A stretch of DNA of 64,000 nt from NCBI GenBank assembly GCA_021234155.1, contig JAJEKV010000218.1:496001-560000 (forward strand), given 5' to 3'. Below, one piece after another: positions 22,456-34,081 of this stretch. The position numbers and the translations under genes were made by a program. Numbering within the stretch: the stretch's first letter is position 1; each line of letters starts with the position of its first letter. The notes under the pieces are model-generated. The model had not been told where the DNA came from, did no database searches, and was given only the letters and a program-made list of their open reading frames with translations. The DNA comes from Isoetes taiwanensis. Taxonomy: Eukaryota; Streptophyta; Lycopodiopsida; Isoetales; Isoetaceae.

Positions 22456-24040
22456 GATAGTTGCTTATTGCCATTGGCAAATTTTGTAGCATCTATTACC
22501 TTCTTGACACAATCAACAACATGTGCTTGTTCAATCGATTGTTGAATCAAGATATGGTTTTTTGACATTTAACTTTGCAGCCTGTATGTGGCATAGACAT
22601 GATGGTTTTCCTGCTTCAAATGAACTTCTCATTTGGTTGTATGCGAAGCATAATAATTTTGAACTAAACCTTTGGATGTTAATACTAGGTTCAAATTTAT
22701 ATTTCATTAGCTATTGGCTTGAAACACAACATAGAACACAACTGTTTTGGGAGACCAAAGTGCAAATAGAATCAAAAGCCTCCTTTAAACAACTAGAAAC
22801 GCTAAATAAATCATCCTTGCAAGATCTTACCGCATGAGTATTTGTTTCCAACATGGTATGCTTCACACAAGCAATGGACGAGGTCATACTCCAAAATCCT
22901 TCAAGTACTTCATCCAAGATCACCACTTTATGCGTTCTAAGAACTCGAACAAAACCTTCAGTATATCATCTAAGATCACCACTTTCTATGTTCTAAGAAC
23001 TCAAACTGCATTTGGTTCGGCTGTTCAAACTCTATACCTGCAGTTCAGTACTACCCCTGAGTCCAACGTTATAAACTACAAATATGCTACAATGCACTTG
23101 AATAATTGGTCCTCAAACTTTTAAACTTAAACTTCTAACAGTTAAACATAACTCCAAGATGGACTTTCAAAAAGCAAAGAGTAGTTCAAGCTGGGTTAAA
23201 TGTAGACAGTCCTGAGGTAATGAAAGAAATGGCAACCAGCCCACCATTTGAACTCAATCCAAAAGTATAATTCTTGTATTCTGCAAGCTACGTGCAATAG
23301 CAGAGCCTTAAATTTGTATGCAAGTGGTGGCGTTCAAAAACACCGTTATAAGGTGAGTTAAAACTAATTGTTGCAACAGCTCCTAGGTTGCAGGTAAAAC
23401 AAATATGACTGATGTGATACAAATCCCTGCCATATATACGGACGGACGTGTAGTATGCGCTATTGGACGAAGGCATATTCTCAGAAAGGATTAGTAGGAC
23501 GCTAGATCAAGGCTGAATGCTCTAGAGATCCATCAAATTCCACATAAAGATTATTTCACCATACACTGTTAAACCTATGCATCTACACTGAAAAGGGCAT
23601 AGCCTGGTATTTGTATCTAATGCAGAGTTTTGGATACCTTGAAAGGCCTGACACAAGAAAGCCATCTTGCCCTAAATCAGCTCATGTCACCACTTTGTCA
23701 ATCCACTATGATGTCATTACAGCAGAAACCAGAAATATTTGAATGCCATTTTAAGTAACATGTTCACATCTGTAATACAGGTTGTTTAGATGACCCGAAT
23801 CAAGCCAGGATTCTAAATAACACAGTAGAAATTGAAAAAAACATGTCAATACCATAAGACTTTACCCTGTACAATAGATTTGTGTGTATGGCCTACAAAA
23901 TCTTTCTCTACCCGCAATTGTCTCCATTTCTTCATGTTCCAAGCAAATTTGTCACAGACCTGATCATAATGTATGTGAATCACATCAATCATAAATCAAA
24001 GAGTTGACATCGTCAAAAAGCACAAAGCAAGTGAGGCTGG
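22456..24040. other. Spacer between gene A and the DDE-like gene
   Basis: The two genes converge here. No coding segment is recognised between 22456 and 24040. A 55-bp near-direct repeat around the phrase AAGATCACCACTTTATGCG / AAGATCACCACTTTCTATG lies at about 22916-22995. Confidence 0.4.
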
Positions 24041-24199
24041 AAATTATCAGATATTCGCCGCTAAGAACATAGATGTTAACATAATCTGCAACCCTAGTAA
24101 AAAAATACAGTTCGCTGCCAGTAGATAACAAAAGTACATGTTATATATGCCCAATCCAAAGTGAACAAAAAATTGATTGATTGCAACCAACAATGGGCC

Positions 24200-27100
24200 T
24201 TTGTTTCTTGAAAAGTCATCATGCCTTATGCACAATGATAACATTTCAACCAAGTTTCTCCAAAATCTTCTCTTCGTCCGCTGCTCCAAGCAAGTGAACA
24301 ATTTTTCCTTTAACTTTGTGACCTTGGGGCATATCCACAATAATGTGGATGACTTGTTCTGCATATACAATAGCACCACTATTCTTTCCACCAAAGATGT
24401 AACTAGTTGTCCCTGAATGAGTATTTCTATTGCCCTCATATCTTTTAAAGTACTTTCCCTCAAGAACTTCATCACCTTTCACAAATCTATTCCCATGTGC
24501 ATCAACCATATCTTCTTGAAGAGCATGCTTTGGGACTGAGCATAGCACCAGCCAAAACATATCACCATCTTCGTTGTCAACTGGGGCCTCAACTGCAAAT
24601 ATTGTCCCAATACCTACGAGATCAACAAGAGGCGCATGATCATCAATGTCTTCAGTGTGTTCTCGTAAATTATAGCTATCTCTTCCACGCAAGGGTTCCA
24701 AAATACGCGCTGCCCAACCACCAATTTGTTTTATATTCTCACATTGGTGGATCTCACCGTACATGCAAAATGTGCAAAAGCATGCAAATCGTCTAGTCAT
24801 CACTTTCGTTGAATCCTCTTTGCTTATACCACGAATGCTATGAATTTTTCGCGTGCCTTCAACTGTTTTACAGTCCCATGCTTCTCTACGATTGACATCA
24901 TCGATTTTGACTTCCCAAAAGTATCTTTTCACATCTCTTGTTTGACTAGAACAAGTTGCTGCTGCGCCAGTGGACAGGTTATCAGTGAGCCAAGAAGTAG
25001 CAACATGAGCGTTGGGTTCAATACAGCTATCAGCCTTTAATTGCTCCTTTTCTACCGCGTACTTAACATGAGCCCCTTGCCCGTCATGTTCTCCTTTTCC
25101 GTGACCAGAACAAAAGAAATTCCACTGCAATGGAACTCCTGTACTAGTAAAATATCGTGGAACAAAATAAAATGGACGGGCGGCCTTAAAATGCGCTGCA
25201 GCTCCATCTGACCAAACCCAATGCTCATTCATCTCATACCCTTGTTTCTGGACCCACTCATGATACAACCTGAAGCAGTGCTGCACGAATAATGTATCGT
25301 GTTCTTTATCATCCGAGATATAAAAGTGGTATTCCTTTATAGGTTCCTCGGACTCCGACTCACGCCTATAGGTAATATGAACTAGTATAGTAACTTGTTG
25401 ACTATGAAAATACTCACTTTGGATTTCATTCTCGCGGGCTTAAACGTAGTTTTCAAAGAAAATCGACCACGGAAACAATAACACCAGGAGGAAAGTTCTT
25501 CACGCATTCTCTAAATTGTTTGTCTTCCCAACATGCTGTGAAGTTGTGGGTAACAAAATCTTTAACATGTTGGTAAAAGAAGCTTATCAATTGTGCTGGT
25601 GATGTCATTTTTGAAACAAGTTGCTTTCTACTTTTTGGACGACCCTCTTTATCTTTGCCATCCTTCACATCCTCATATACTTTCCATTCAACGAGTGGGC
25701 CAGACTCTGCTAACTCCTTAGGGCAAAACCTAATCTTTTTTTATCCACATTGAGCACATTCTCCGAGCAGGCAACTTAGTCTATGCCATTCAGCCCCCTC
25801 ACTTCTTGGACATACGGCCATTTCCCAAATTTCGCGAAGCCTAGAAAATGTTTTTTCTGTTGCTATACAAGACTGCATGCCTTCCTTCCATTCACAAACA
25901 GAGCAAGTACATCTACAATCTTTATGAATGGCTGAAGTTGTCCTCATTTCATTCAAGGATACTCTCAGTAAATCCAACTGCACGTGACGCACACAACAAC
26001 AAGTGTTGCGTTCCTTTAATTTCTTCACATAAAAGGGCTTCCATCTCTCAAACAATCTTTGCCCAACACCTATATCAGGATATGCCTCCTTAAATTGCAA
26101 AAACATTTCAACCTGCCAAAAGCACAAGACGCGTATTAGACTTGAGCTACCTATCCAAATTTCAAGAAGAAACACTGGTAAGAGCACTTGAGTAAGTAAT
26201 AGAAGCTAAACAATGGCTAAACACATGTGGATAGTAGTAGGCTATGAAATTCTCCATACTGTTACAGTATTTAACATCATATACCCTTTGCTGGGAGCTT
26301 CATTGGAACGTTGAGATTGTCTGATAAGGTTACATTTCCATAGCACAGCCATTAGTATGTTGACTTACAGCACAACGCTATTCATATAATATATGACCTC
26401 AAAGGATTAAACCAAGGTTGAGAGGTATTGATTCTTGACATACGTTGTCAAGCTGCCATAGACTATCAAAGAAGTCACTTTCTTATTGTTGAGAGCAGAA
26501 TGACAGCAATATGCAAGCTCAAGTATAAAATATACATTTGGCCCACAATTATTCTTTTCCGTATGCAATATGTATCCCTTCCATAGTCATACCAATCCAC
26601 AATTGCCCGGGATGCAGCAAGAAAAGAGCTTCATTTACAGGTAAGCATCTCCTCCATATGTGAAAAAAGGAACTTGCACTTTAAAATTAGAAGGCTTGCA
26701 TATTGGGTCTGTGAGTGGTGTACCTTACATACAACCAAATGTAATTTTGGAGTGTTATATCCTCTAGATCCAAACTAGGCTTAATATTAATTATGCATGC
26801 TAAAGCTTTAACATAGCAATGATGCTAGTAAGCTGCATTGTAGATATAGTATACCAATTCCAAACGTCCAAATGTTAAAGCAAAAGTAACTTGTCTACTT
26901 TGAGCACTTCAAATTACCTTAACATATATTCAACGGTACTTTTGAGCATCAAAAGTAACTTGATGTACCTTCAAAGGTACTTTGAGCATCAAAAGTAACT
27001 TGATGTACCTTCAAAGGTACTTTGAGCATCAAAAGTAACTTGATGTACCTTCAAAGGTACTTTGAGCATGAAAAGTAACTTGATGTACCTTCAAAGGTAC

Positions 27101-28087
27101 TTTGAGCATCAAAAGTAACTTGATGTATCTTCAACGGTATTTTGAGCATCAAAAGTAAGTAGCTTACGTACTTTTAAATTCCTCTAAAGTAGCTTCACAT
27201 ATACTTTCTTTAAAAATCCTTTTAGGAACTACTTTAGATGCTTCTAGGTCCAACTGTAGGTTTGTGTACTTTATGTACTCTAATTCCTTGTGAGCTTCAA
27301 AAGGCATTTTGGAGACTTATATCATGTATTTAAGCTTCCTTACCTTCCAATCACTCTTAAAAAAATCAGTATTTTTGAACAATAGAAACATATTTATTGT
27401 TTTCATATTCTTTCACACATGAATGAATTAGTTAATGGTACATCCAGAAAATTATAAAACAAAGCATGTGAGAATCACTTACCTGAGGGATTTCAAGATA
27501 GTGGGTTGGATGCGTGATTTAAATTGTCTTTGCCTTTGCCAAGCTTCTTCCCGCAGATATCTTTCTTGTTTGGTGACACCCTAGTTTTTCAAATTTCAAA
27601 ATACTTGAATCATGTCTATAACCTCTCGGGACAACCTATCACTACGTGATTGCCTTAAGCCATGAGCCCATAATCCATCCTCATTGATAATTTTTTTCTT
27701 TCTCTCACAAGCCCTCTTAAAATTACTCTTATTAATACCTAGTAGTTTTGCCTTGGCCTTTTTGTTTTTCATTTTACTTCCTGTTGCATCTGACTCTGAC
27801 ACTACCATGGATAATATGGCATTCTTAGCTGCAAGATGATCGCAACTGTGAGCATTCTTCACCACTTGCAAAGAGCTTCTCAAATTTGTCATGACTTCTA
27901 ATAAGCTTTCACCTCCAAGAAGAATCTCAGGATTATATGCTGCTGCCATTGATGAATGACGAACAAATTTACCCAGAATTTGTTGTTGCCTTTCTTTATC
28001 CAAATGACCGGTTTGTTGTTGAAAAAACTGCACCATGTTATTTACTAATCGATTGTCATATTGATGGCAACCTTTGGACTTTCCCAT
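24200..28087 (-). pseudogene. DDE-type transposase-like gene, multi-exon
   Basis: It starts at 28087 (MGKSKGCHQYDNRL) with a first exon to about 27596. A degraded VSPNKKDI block sits near 27560. After a long intron, an exon from 26112 (VEMFLQFKEAYP) carries a cysteine cluster (NTCCCVRH, CRCTCSVCEW, CLLGECAQC) and continues through KDFVTHNFTACWEDKQFREC. The catalytic-like part runs 25470-24246: VVSVVDF (first Asp), EHWVWSDGAAAHFKAARPFY (second Asp), NFFCSGHGKGEHDGQGAHVK (Glu). D-D-E residues in a HGKGE-D-G context mark a DDE-like nuclease fold. The last block is open for 346 codons. Stops and a frame change elsewhere, including just after the first Asp, indicate a decayed copy. I do not know a superfamily name. 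Confidence 0.6.
26937..27160. repeat. 40-bp tandem minisatellite
   Basis: The unit starts ACTTTGAGCATCAAAAGTAA and continues CTTGATGTACCTTCAAAGGT. About five and a half copies run in tandem, the inner ones almost identical and the outer ones more diverged. It lies in the intron of the DDE-like gene. Confidence 0.9.
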
Positions 28088-29400
28088 GCTACTAAAGCAA
28101 CTTTTTCACCTGCACAATATTATAAAAAAGTCAGTCTTTATCCAGTAAGATGGACTAATCACAAAGTAAAACTAGCCTAGAAACAAAGTTGAGTTGGGTT
28201 TCTAATACTAATTTATTATGTTTCTAGCTCAACCAGGACATGTGAAGATTTTACTTAACTAGTCTTAGGGCCCATAGAGCCAACAGAGACTCATAGTACT
28301 CCTAGTACTGTTATTGATCTCTCAATCCAGTTTGCTCCAGCAACCGTGGAGCTACATAGGACTGTAAAACAGGATAAAGTGCATGTCAATTATGGTTCTA
28401 CTAGTGGGCAAGACAATAGGGCTGACAGCAATGGCATTATACATCAATTCTACCTAGACTATTCTTGACGATGACTGCAAGAATATATGTCAAAGGAGCT
28501 ACTAGTTGTTGAAAGCTGCTTATAATTCCATCTGCTACCAGAAGGAAGACTGAATGAAGAGATGAATGCTGCAAAATCATACGTTTTTTGCTTGGGCCCA
28601 AGCTTCACCTTACGACCAAGAATCAAGTGCAAAGATGCTGGTTGAATCAATCGGCAAGTGAAAAGGCTAAAATCTATGTCTTAATCAGCCCGCTTAATTA
28701 CATTCTATGTGAAAGCTAAATCTTGCATTTAGATAATGAGGAAAAGAAAAACATATGGATCGGCTCTCGGTCTTGAGGTATGGAGTTGGCCACATGCTCA
28801 ATGATCTTACATCTGCCTACTAATTAGATTTAGGACTTGCAAGATTTCTAGGTTTAGACAAAGATCTCATTTTTTTTATAATTCCTTATGCGCACAAGCA
28901 ATTAGCCGTCATGTTGTCGTCACTTATGGATGGCCTTACTACCATTCTTAAAAACGATTGGTATGTTTTATCGCTTAACGCGTGCATGTTAATCACCTTT
29001 TCATTCCTCGAAATTTGAGTTTCAACTTTAATGGTGGTATGCGTGAGGGATCGCCTCTAGTAAATGTTGTCATTCTCTTGATGATTTGATGGTTGGCTAG
29101 CATGTAATATTGTTCGTTCGAGATCTCTAATGATGTAGACAGTTGGATACTCATGTTTTGCAGCAATATTCAACATGGGATGGGCTGCAACTCAAGTTTC
29201 ACGCATATAAGTACAAATAGCAGTTTGTACTGTATTGTTCTTTGAGAAAAATGACTAGAAGTCAGCATTGCATGCACCTCAAATATTACTAATATGGCTC
29301 AGGTCATTGGTTAACTGTCTCATAGCAGATCCGTGCTATAGATAGTTGTCGTAATGCGTTTACTACGGTAAATGTAATGGTTATCCAGGTTGCAAATCTA
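28088..29400. other. Spacer, no gene recognised
   Basis: Upstream of the DDE-like gene there is no supported coding region. A promoter could lie here but no clear TATA/start arrangement was identified. Confidence 0.35.
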
Positions 29401-29562
29401 TTGCAATATGCAATAGCTTTTAACTGTTTTTGCATTTATTCATGGAAGAAATGCACATGGTGTTCAGATTGAGGTGAGGTTTGGTCCTTTTTGCCAGAAA
29501 TTATAGCATAAATAAGTGGCACGCATATTGGCCTGAGGTACTGTTTTGCTTTCACAGTTCCA

Positions 29563-29826
29563 GTGGATTTCGGGTACTGCAATAGCTTTGGGAATTTGTT
29601 TCGTGTTAATCTTTCTCACAGGGGTATCGAAGCCAAGGTGCAGCTCTTTTTCTATCATAGTGTAATCAATATAGATAGAGTTGTGTTGGTACCTTTTTCT
29701 CTTCGTCTTCAATTATTGACATCCGAGCCAGCCGACCATAATCATTTCCAAACTTTCGTTTTAGATCTTCGAGGAAGTAGTTGTCTGATAGATAATATGA
29801 CCAAGTTTAACAACCACAAACCATAG
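29563..29826 (+). other. Open reading frame of unknown nature
   Basis: An 87-codon frame reads MDFGYCNSFGNLFRVNLSHR then EAKVQLFFYHSVINIDRVVL and HNHFQTFVLDLRGSSC. The composition looks protein-like rather than low-complexity, but I recognise no family. Preceding text could be another exon. It may be a fragment of a host gene. Confidence 0.25.
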
Positions 29827-29924
29827 ATTGGGTTTAACGTCTAACTAATTAAGTAGAAAGAAACCAGAAATGCAAAGGGAGAACCTGCATATTTCGTTGG
29901 AAACACATTTTCTAACAGTTCTAC

Positions 29925-30470
29925 ATGTCACTTTTCTAGATTTTCCTTTACTACAGTGTGAATTGTGAAAAGATACATCTTACTTGTGGTATCCCAAGCC
30001 TTCTTCCAATCTAAACTTTCATCATCAACAAGTATTCGCAGTAACTCTGCAACTCCAATTGTTGGGCATGTGTCAATATAGATGCCACCTGTAAATAGTG
30101 CCACCTGTAAATAGTGCCATATAAGACCAACAAATTTCTCAATAGTAATAGCATGAGAATAAATAATATCTCATGCCATGGTGAACTGTCTCAAGTGAAA
30201 TTCAAGTGGAACTGCAAACCTTAATCCTTAATTTGCAAAAACCTTGTCTGCAAAGCAATCAAAATTGGAATGGAACTCTTTAAATCTCCAGACAATATCA
30301 TTTAAAGATGTTGAAACAAGAAATAATGCTGCATTAAATGGAGCTCCTTCCCCTGCATTCATCCAATCATTTATCTAGCCGTGAGCCTCAAGAATAATTT
30401 GGCGTTGCCACATTAAGAGATTTGGAATGTATCTATAGTTGTTTGAAAGAAAATGTGGCATATCAAAACT
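29925..30470 (-). pseudogene. Alpha-glucan phosphorylase gene fragment
   Basis: Glucan phosphorylases release glucose-1-phosphate from starch. On the minus strand, pieces appear in family order: ASFDMPHFLSNNYRYIPN (compare FDL.AFN.GDY), APFNAALFLVSTSLNDIVWR then FKEFHSNFDCFADKV (compare LFLVSASLQDIIRRFK), and CPTIGVAELLRILVDDESLD then WKKAWDTTSK, LFTIHTVV (compare HPTLAI.ELMRILVDEE, ITNHTVLPE). Introns seem to separate the blocks. A stop follows ILEAHG, and the rest of the roughly 840-residue enzyme is absent. It is a dead fragment. Confidence 0.6.
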
Positions 30471-31123
30471 AGCAAATCTACCCTGACAGTACCTACACTT
30501 TACAAACCACTGTTTAGACTTCCCTCCCTTTTCTCTAATGGATGTTGCGCATTATTTCTACAAATGTAAAAGTTTACAAAAAAAAAGGAGGAGAATGTGC
30601 GGTGGAATAAGCGGATAAAGCATTTGTCACATTATTTCTTATATCGTCTTCAGATCATCTCAGCATGAACTCCTATGAGTAAGGCTCTTACCTACAAGTA
30701 CCGTCCAGCTTATCCGGAACCGATGAGAATGTGCACACCCGCAGAAAGAAAATTTCGTATTGATAATACAAAACTTCTATACGCATCACGATCATGAACT
30801 CCTTACTGAAGAACCTGCTGCTAACTGCACGGCCGGAATCACTAGTGAGCGCTACTAGTGGAGACTTGCCGCCAATGCAACCTTATTCAAATTTTGATAA
30901 TTCGTTTAATGGTTCCCGAAGTACCCTATGTCGGGTAGTATTTTAGGTAGTTCTATGCTACCTTAATTATACTTTTTAAGGTAGGGTGTAGCGTGCTTAT
31001 GCCCTTTAACATTTTCTTGTTTTAGTGAGAAGAATGTGTTGTTTGATTAGCATTTGTAGATAACAACACATCAATATACACAGAGCGCTTTTTACATTGT
31101 ATTCACTTGATATGAAGATTACA

Positions 31124-31854
31124 TCATGGAGGGACTAGTCCTTTCTTTGTCAAATAACTCTCAAGATAGGGATCCATCTCCTTAGTCCAATCTAGTTCTG
31201 GAAGCACTTTGACAACATTTGATACCGTTTTACCAGCAGCCAACCCACTCATGATGGATATGAATAGTACTAGAAACTCATCTGTTGAGTAATCTAGTGG
31301 AGTATAATTTGGTGGATTTGGAGCCTGACCTTGATTATAAAAGCACTTAAGAGCATCATGATCTACTATTATGATGTCCTCTTTCTTTTGAATATCAAGC
31401 TGATCCATCATAGTACCAAGATGTTTAACGAAGACCGGTTTGCCATCCAGATCTCTTGGATGTAGAAACTTTATACACTTAGTTTGGTCCCAAATCGTCA
31501 CAATGTCTCTATTCATTCCTGGTAATACCCTAAGAACTTGTTCAATATTTCTGCGCTCCATTGAGGACAAGATAGCAATTCGAAACAATCTGCCATCATA
31601 TCTTCTAAGTGTGGGCGAGGATAGATCCACTTAGTATTCGATTCTAGAGGGACTTGTTCGAAGTCATCCCTGTTAATAAGCTTCTTAGGAAACGTTTTAC
31701 ACATGACACCATTCATATCGAAGAATAATTTTGTCACAAAGCAGGTGGAGCCCTGAACCATAGAAAACAAAGAGTTAGCCATACAAAAATTGTCTGCAAT
31801 ACATGGCAAGCTCATTTTGTTCGTCATAAGTATTTTACATATCGCGCCCCGCAT
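31124..31854 (-). pseudogene. Assembly B: FCP1-like HAD segment
   Basis: Two overlapping frames together cover a HAD domain. The N-terminal half reads FVTKLFFDMNGVMCKTFPKK (motif I position) and WIYPRPHLEDMMADCFEL. The C-terminal half reads RIAILSSMERRNIEQVL (motif II region), VTIWDQTKCIKFLHP, GKPVFVKHLGTM (lysine region), and KKEDIIIVDHDALKCFYNQG (motif III region, compare IIVDDSPYK). The catalytic DxDGT reads DMNGV, so the second Asp is absent, as in genes A and C. A conserved tail ends LESYLTKKGLVPP. A frame break separates the halves. It follows the methyltransferase-like segment on the same strand and may be the C-terminus of the same transcript. Confidence 0.55.
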
Positions 31855-31857
31855 GAA

Positions 31858-32150
31858 TTACCTTTCATCATTACAGTCTTTATGGTCATCCCCAGCCGTC
31901 GTAGCGTCTACTTCACTCCCCGGATGCTTACTGCCAGAAGCATCAACTCCATGGTTTAGTTCAGACACGTTCTCTTCTATGAGATTTTGATTCCTAACCT
32001 CAATGGTTGAATCTGAGCTTGCATGATCATCCTGGCTTGTATCAGGAACTGCCATAGTCGTACCCCCAAGTGTAACATTACCAATTGGAATATTACCAAG
32101 CGTAGACTCCATATTTTGTTCCATGATCTCACGTTCCCACGCTAGCATTG
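31858..32150 (-). other. Assembly B: acidic linker segment
   Basis: A 96-codon frame rich in Asp, Ser, Thr and Asn (WEREIMEQNMESTLGNIPIG, TSQDDHASSDSTIEV) joins the methyltransferase-like and HAD segments. A disordered linker is inferred; no domain is seen. Confidence 0.4.
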
Positions 32151-32227
32151 CGGCCTTCTTCTCGGGGGTTGCATTCCTTTTTTGAACATTCTAGAGTTGT
32201 TCTTGGAGGCAGTTATGAAATAGTAGT

Positions 32228-33122
32228 CTACTTCTTCCCTTTGTAAGGTACCAAAGCAAAGGGGTTTTTATCTTTGACAGGATTCCAATCAGCCGTAGCT
32301 AGTACCTTTTCGAAAAATACTTCAAGAGAATCCCTTGACTGGTCATCGTTGACAAAATTTAGATATCTTCTTAATGTCTTCAGGGCTTCTCTACCAATGG
32401 ACCCTCCAACATGAAGTCCACAACAAGTGGTATCAAGTGGTGCAAAAGCCTCAACAAGATAGCTTGCCAGATTGATTGCAAACACATGTTTATTCAAGAG
32501 CCCCTTTTCTTTTGTCAGCAAGTCCAGAGTGATGTCTTTCCGGTAAAGGTCAGGAACATCAAATTCCGCATTCATTTGTTTCATCCTCATCATCTGCTTT
32601 GTAGAACACAATTTTCAAGCTGGGTTCATCCAAAAGAAAACACTGCCATGCACCTTTATCTGATGCCCCTTTGCTCTTAGCTACCTCATAGTCATCATCT
32701 GGCACAAGGGATATCATTATGAAGATTATACAGGCGCTTTTAAACTGCATCTTTAAATCAGTATCCTTTGTCTCAAAGAGAAAAAAACCTTCTTTAACGA
32801 CCTTTAGGCATTCCAAGTCGTATGAAGCCACCAAAGCATGCATATGAGGCTCTCCTAGAGGGCATAGGATGACAATAGTAAAGAGCTTCTCAGTTGTTAA
32901 GCCTATGCAACTAGTAAAAAAATTGATGTACTCTTTTTGAGTCATCCCCCTCTCTCCTTTTGCAGTCCTGCTATCCAAAACAAACAGAGAAATATTACGA
33001 GGGCCTATTGTTGTATCGGGTAGGAGACCTTTATAGCCCGTAGAGACCAGGTATTGGAGTGCAGGTAAGTCACCACCAGCATCTTTCAGGATGGCAACCT
33101 TTCTTCTCAGCTCAGCCATCAC
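32228..33122 (-). pseudogene. Assembly B: amino-methyltransferase-like (N6A/N4C type) segment
   Basis: Two overlapping frames read in an order fitting a beta-class DNA methyltransferase. The block ISLFVLDSRTAKGERG sits where motif IV (DPPY) is expected. Next come FTIVILCPLGEPHMHALVAS, DKGAWQCFLLDEP and VPDLYRKDITLDLLTKEKGL. The block YLVEAFAPLDTTCCGLHVGG then SIGREAL resembles motif I (FxGxG, cofactor loop), and RRYLNFVNDDQSRDSL the acidic-loop region. DSRT instead of DPPY would abolish catalysis. The segment ends ALVPYKGKK. There is a frame change between the two halves. This family call rests on motif order and spacing and needs profile confirmation. Confidence 0.45.
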
Positions 33123-33146
33123 CTTATCTGATAGTTTTGTAGTATG

Positions 33147-33823
33147 CTATTGGTTCTTTGATTTTCTGTTTTTCAGAAAGTCCTTGGGCCAGAAGATATA
33201 TTTCTTGATGTTATCAGCAGACACGCCATACTTGTCTAGCAGGCCGAGTTCAGACAATGTTACATCACCAGATAGCTTCTGAAGTTCTTGCCCAACTGCT
33301 ACCTTCATAACTCGCATGTCCTTTAAATGAGTGCAACAATCAACGAAGGACATTTTGTCCTTAACTGAAGAAGCCTTCTTGTACAGAACTTCTTTGTTCA
33401 TGCATTGATCTAACAGCCAAATGACTTCATCATCCTGAAGGCCCTGTACTTTTCTCATCTCGATGGTCTTCAAATCAAATATGGAAATATCTTGAGGAGG
33501 CACTCTTTCCATTGCATTTGGTATCTATTTCTGAGCATACGCATCCCAGAACTCGTTCCACTTCGCCCAGACTTCGTCCTTAGCCAAGATGATCTTGTAG
33601 GCATCTGTAGGGCCTTTGGAAGATGCTTCAAAAGTTTCCCCAGCTTCCTCTCCACTTTTTTTCCTGTCTTTTTGGGCCTTGGTTTCTTATCTTGGATGAT
33701 AGTCTGTGCCAAGCTCTTTTCCAATGCCTTATACTCCTCAGACTTCGTGCCTCCCTCTTTTGTTTGCAGCAGTCTTCCATATTCTATCCATTGTTGGCGG
33801 GCATGAGAGAGTTGTTCCATGTA
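33147..33823 (-). pseudogene. Assembly B: basic middle region
   Basis: Frames at 33470-33823 and 33147-33512 give a Lys-rich stretch (KKPRPKKTGKKVERKLGKLL) followed by a mixed region (IFDLKTIEMRKVQGLQDDEV, GVSADNIKKYIFWPKDFLK). The two frames overlap and probably come from one original product. No domain is recognised. Position between the DGQH and methyltransferase-like parts suggests a DNA-binding spacer, but this is inference. Confidence 0.4.
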
Positions 33824-34081
33824 AGGGCTGCACGAATAAGAAAATCATATCAGCCAAAACACGCAGGGCAGACAAAAATATATTGCTTTTTGATCAAGCC
33901 AACAGGATAATCAAGAAAGGACAAAGCCGAGCGTGCCCAATTCGCTTCTGGCAAAAGATTGCCAATTTGCGCCAGGCATGTATTCATGCTAACAATTTGT
34001 GCCAGGCGTGAATTGGCAGCATAAATACATGCCTGACCTAGTCTATTGCTGTTATTCTTACTTGGTATATCTAAATGCCAC

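Noticed and set aside
26937-27160. CRISPR-like array
   Set aside because: The 40-bp repeats are directly adjacent without spacers, in a plant intron; it is an ordinary minisatellite.
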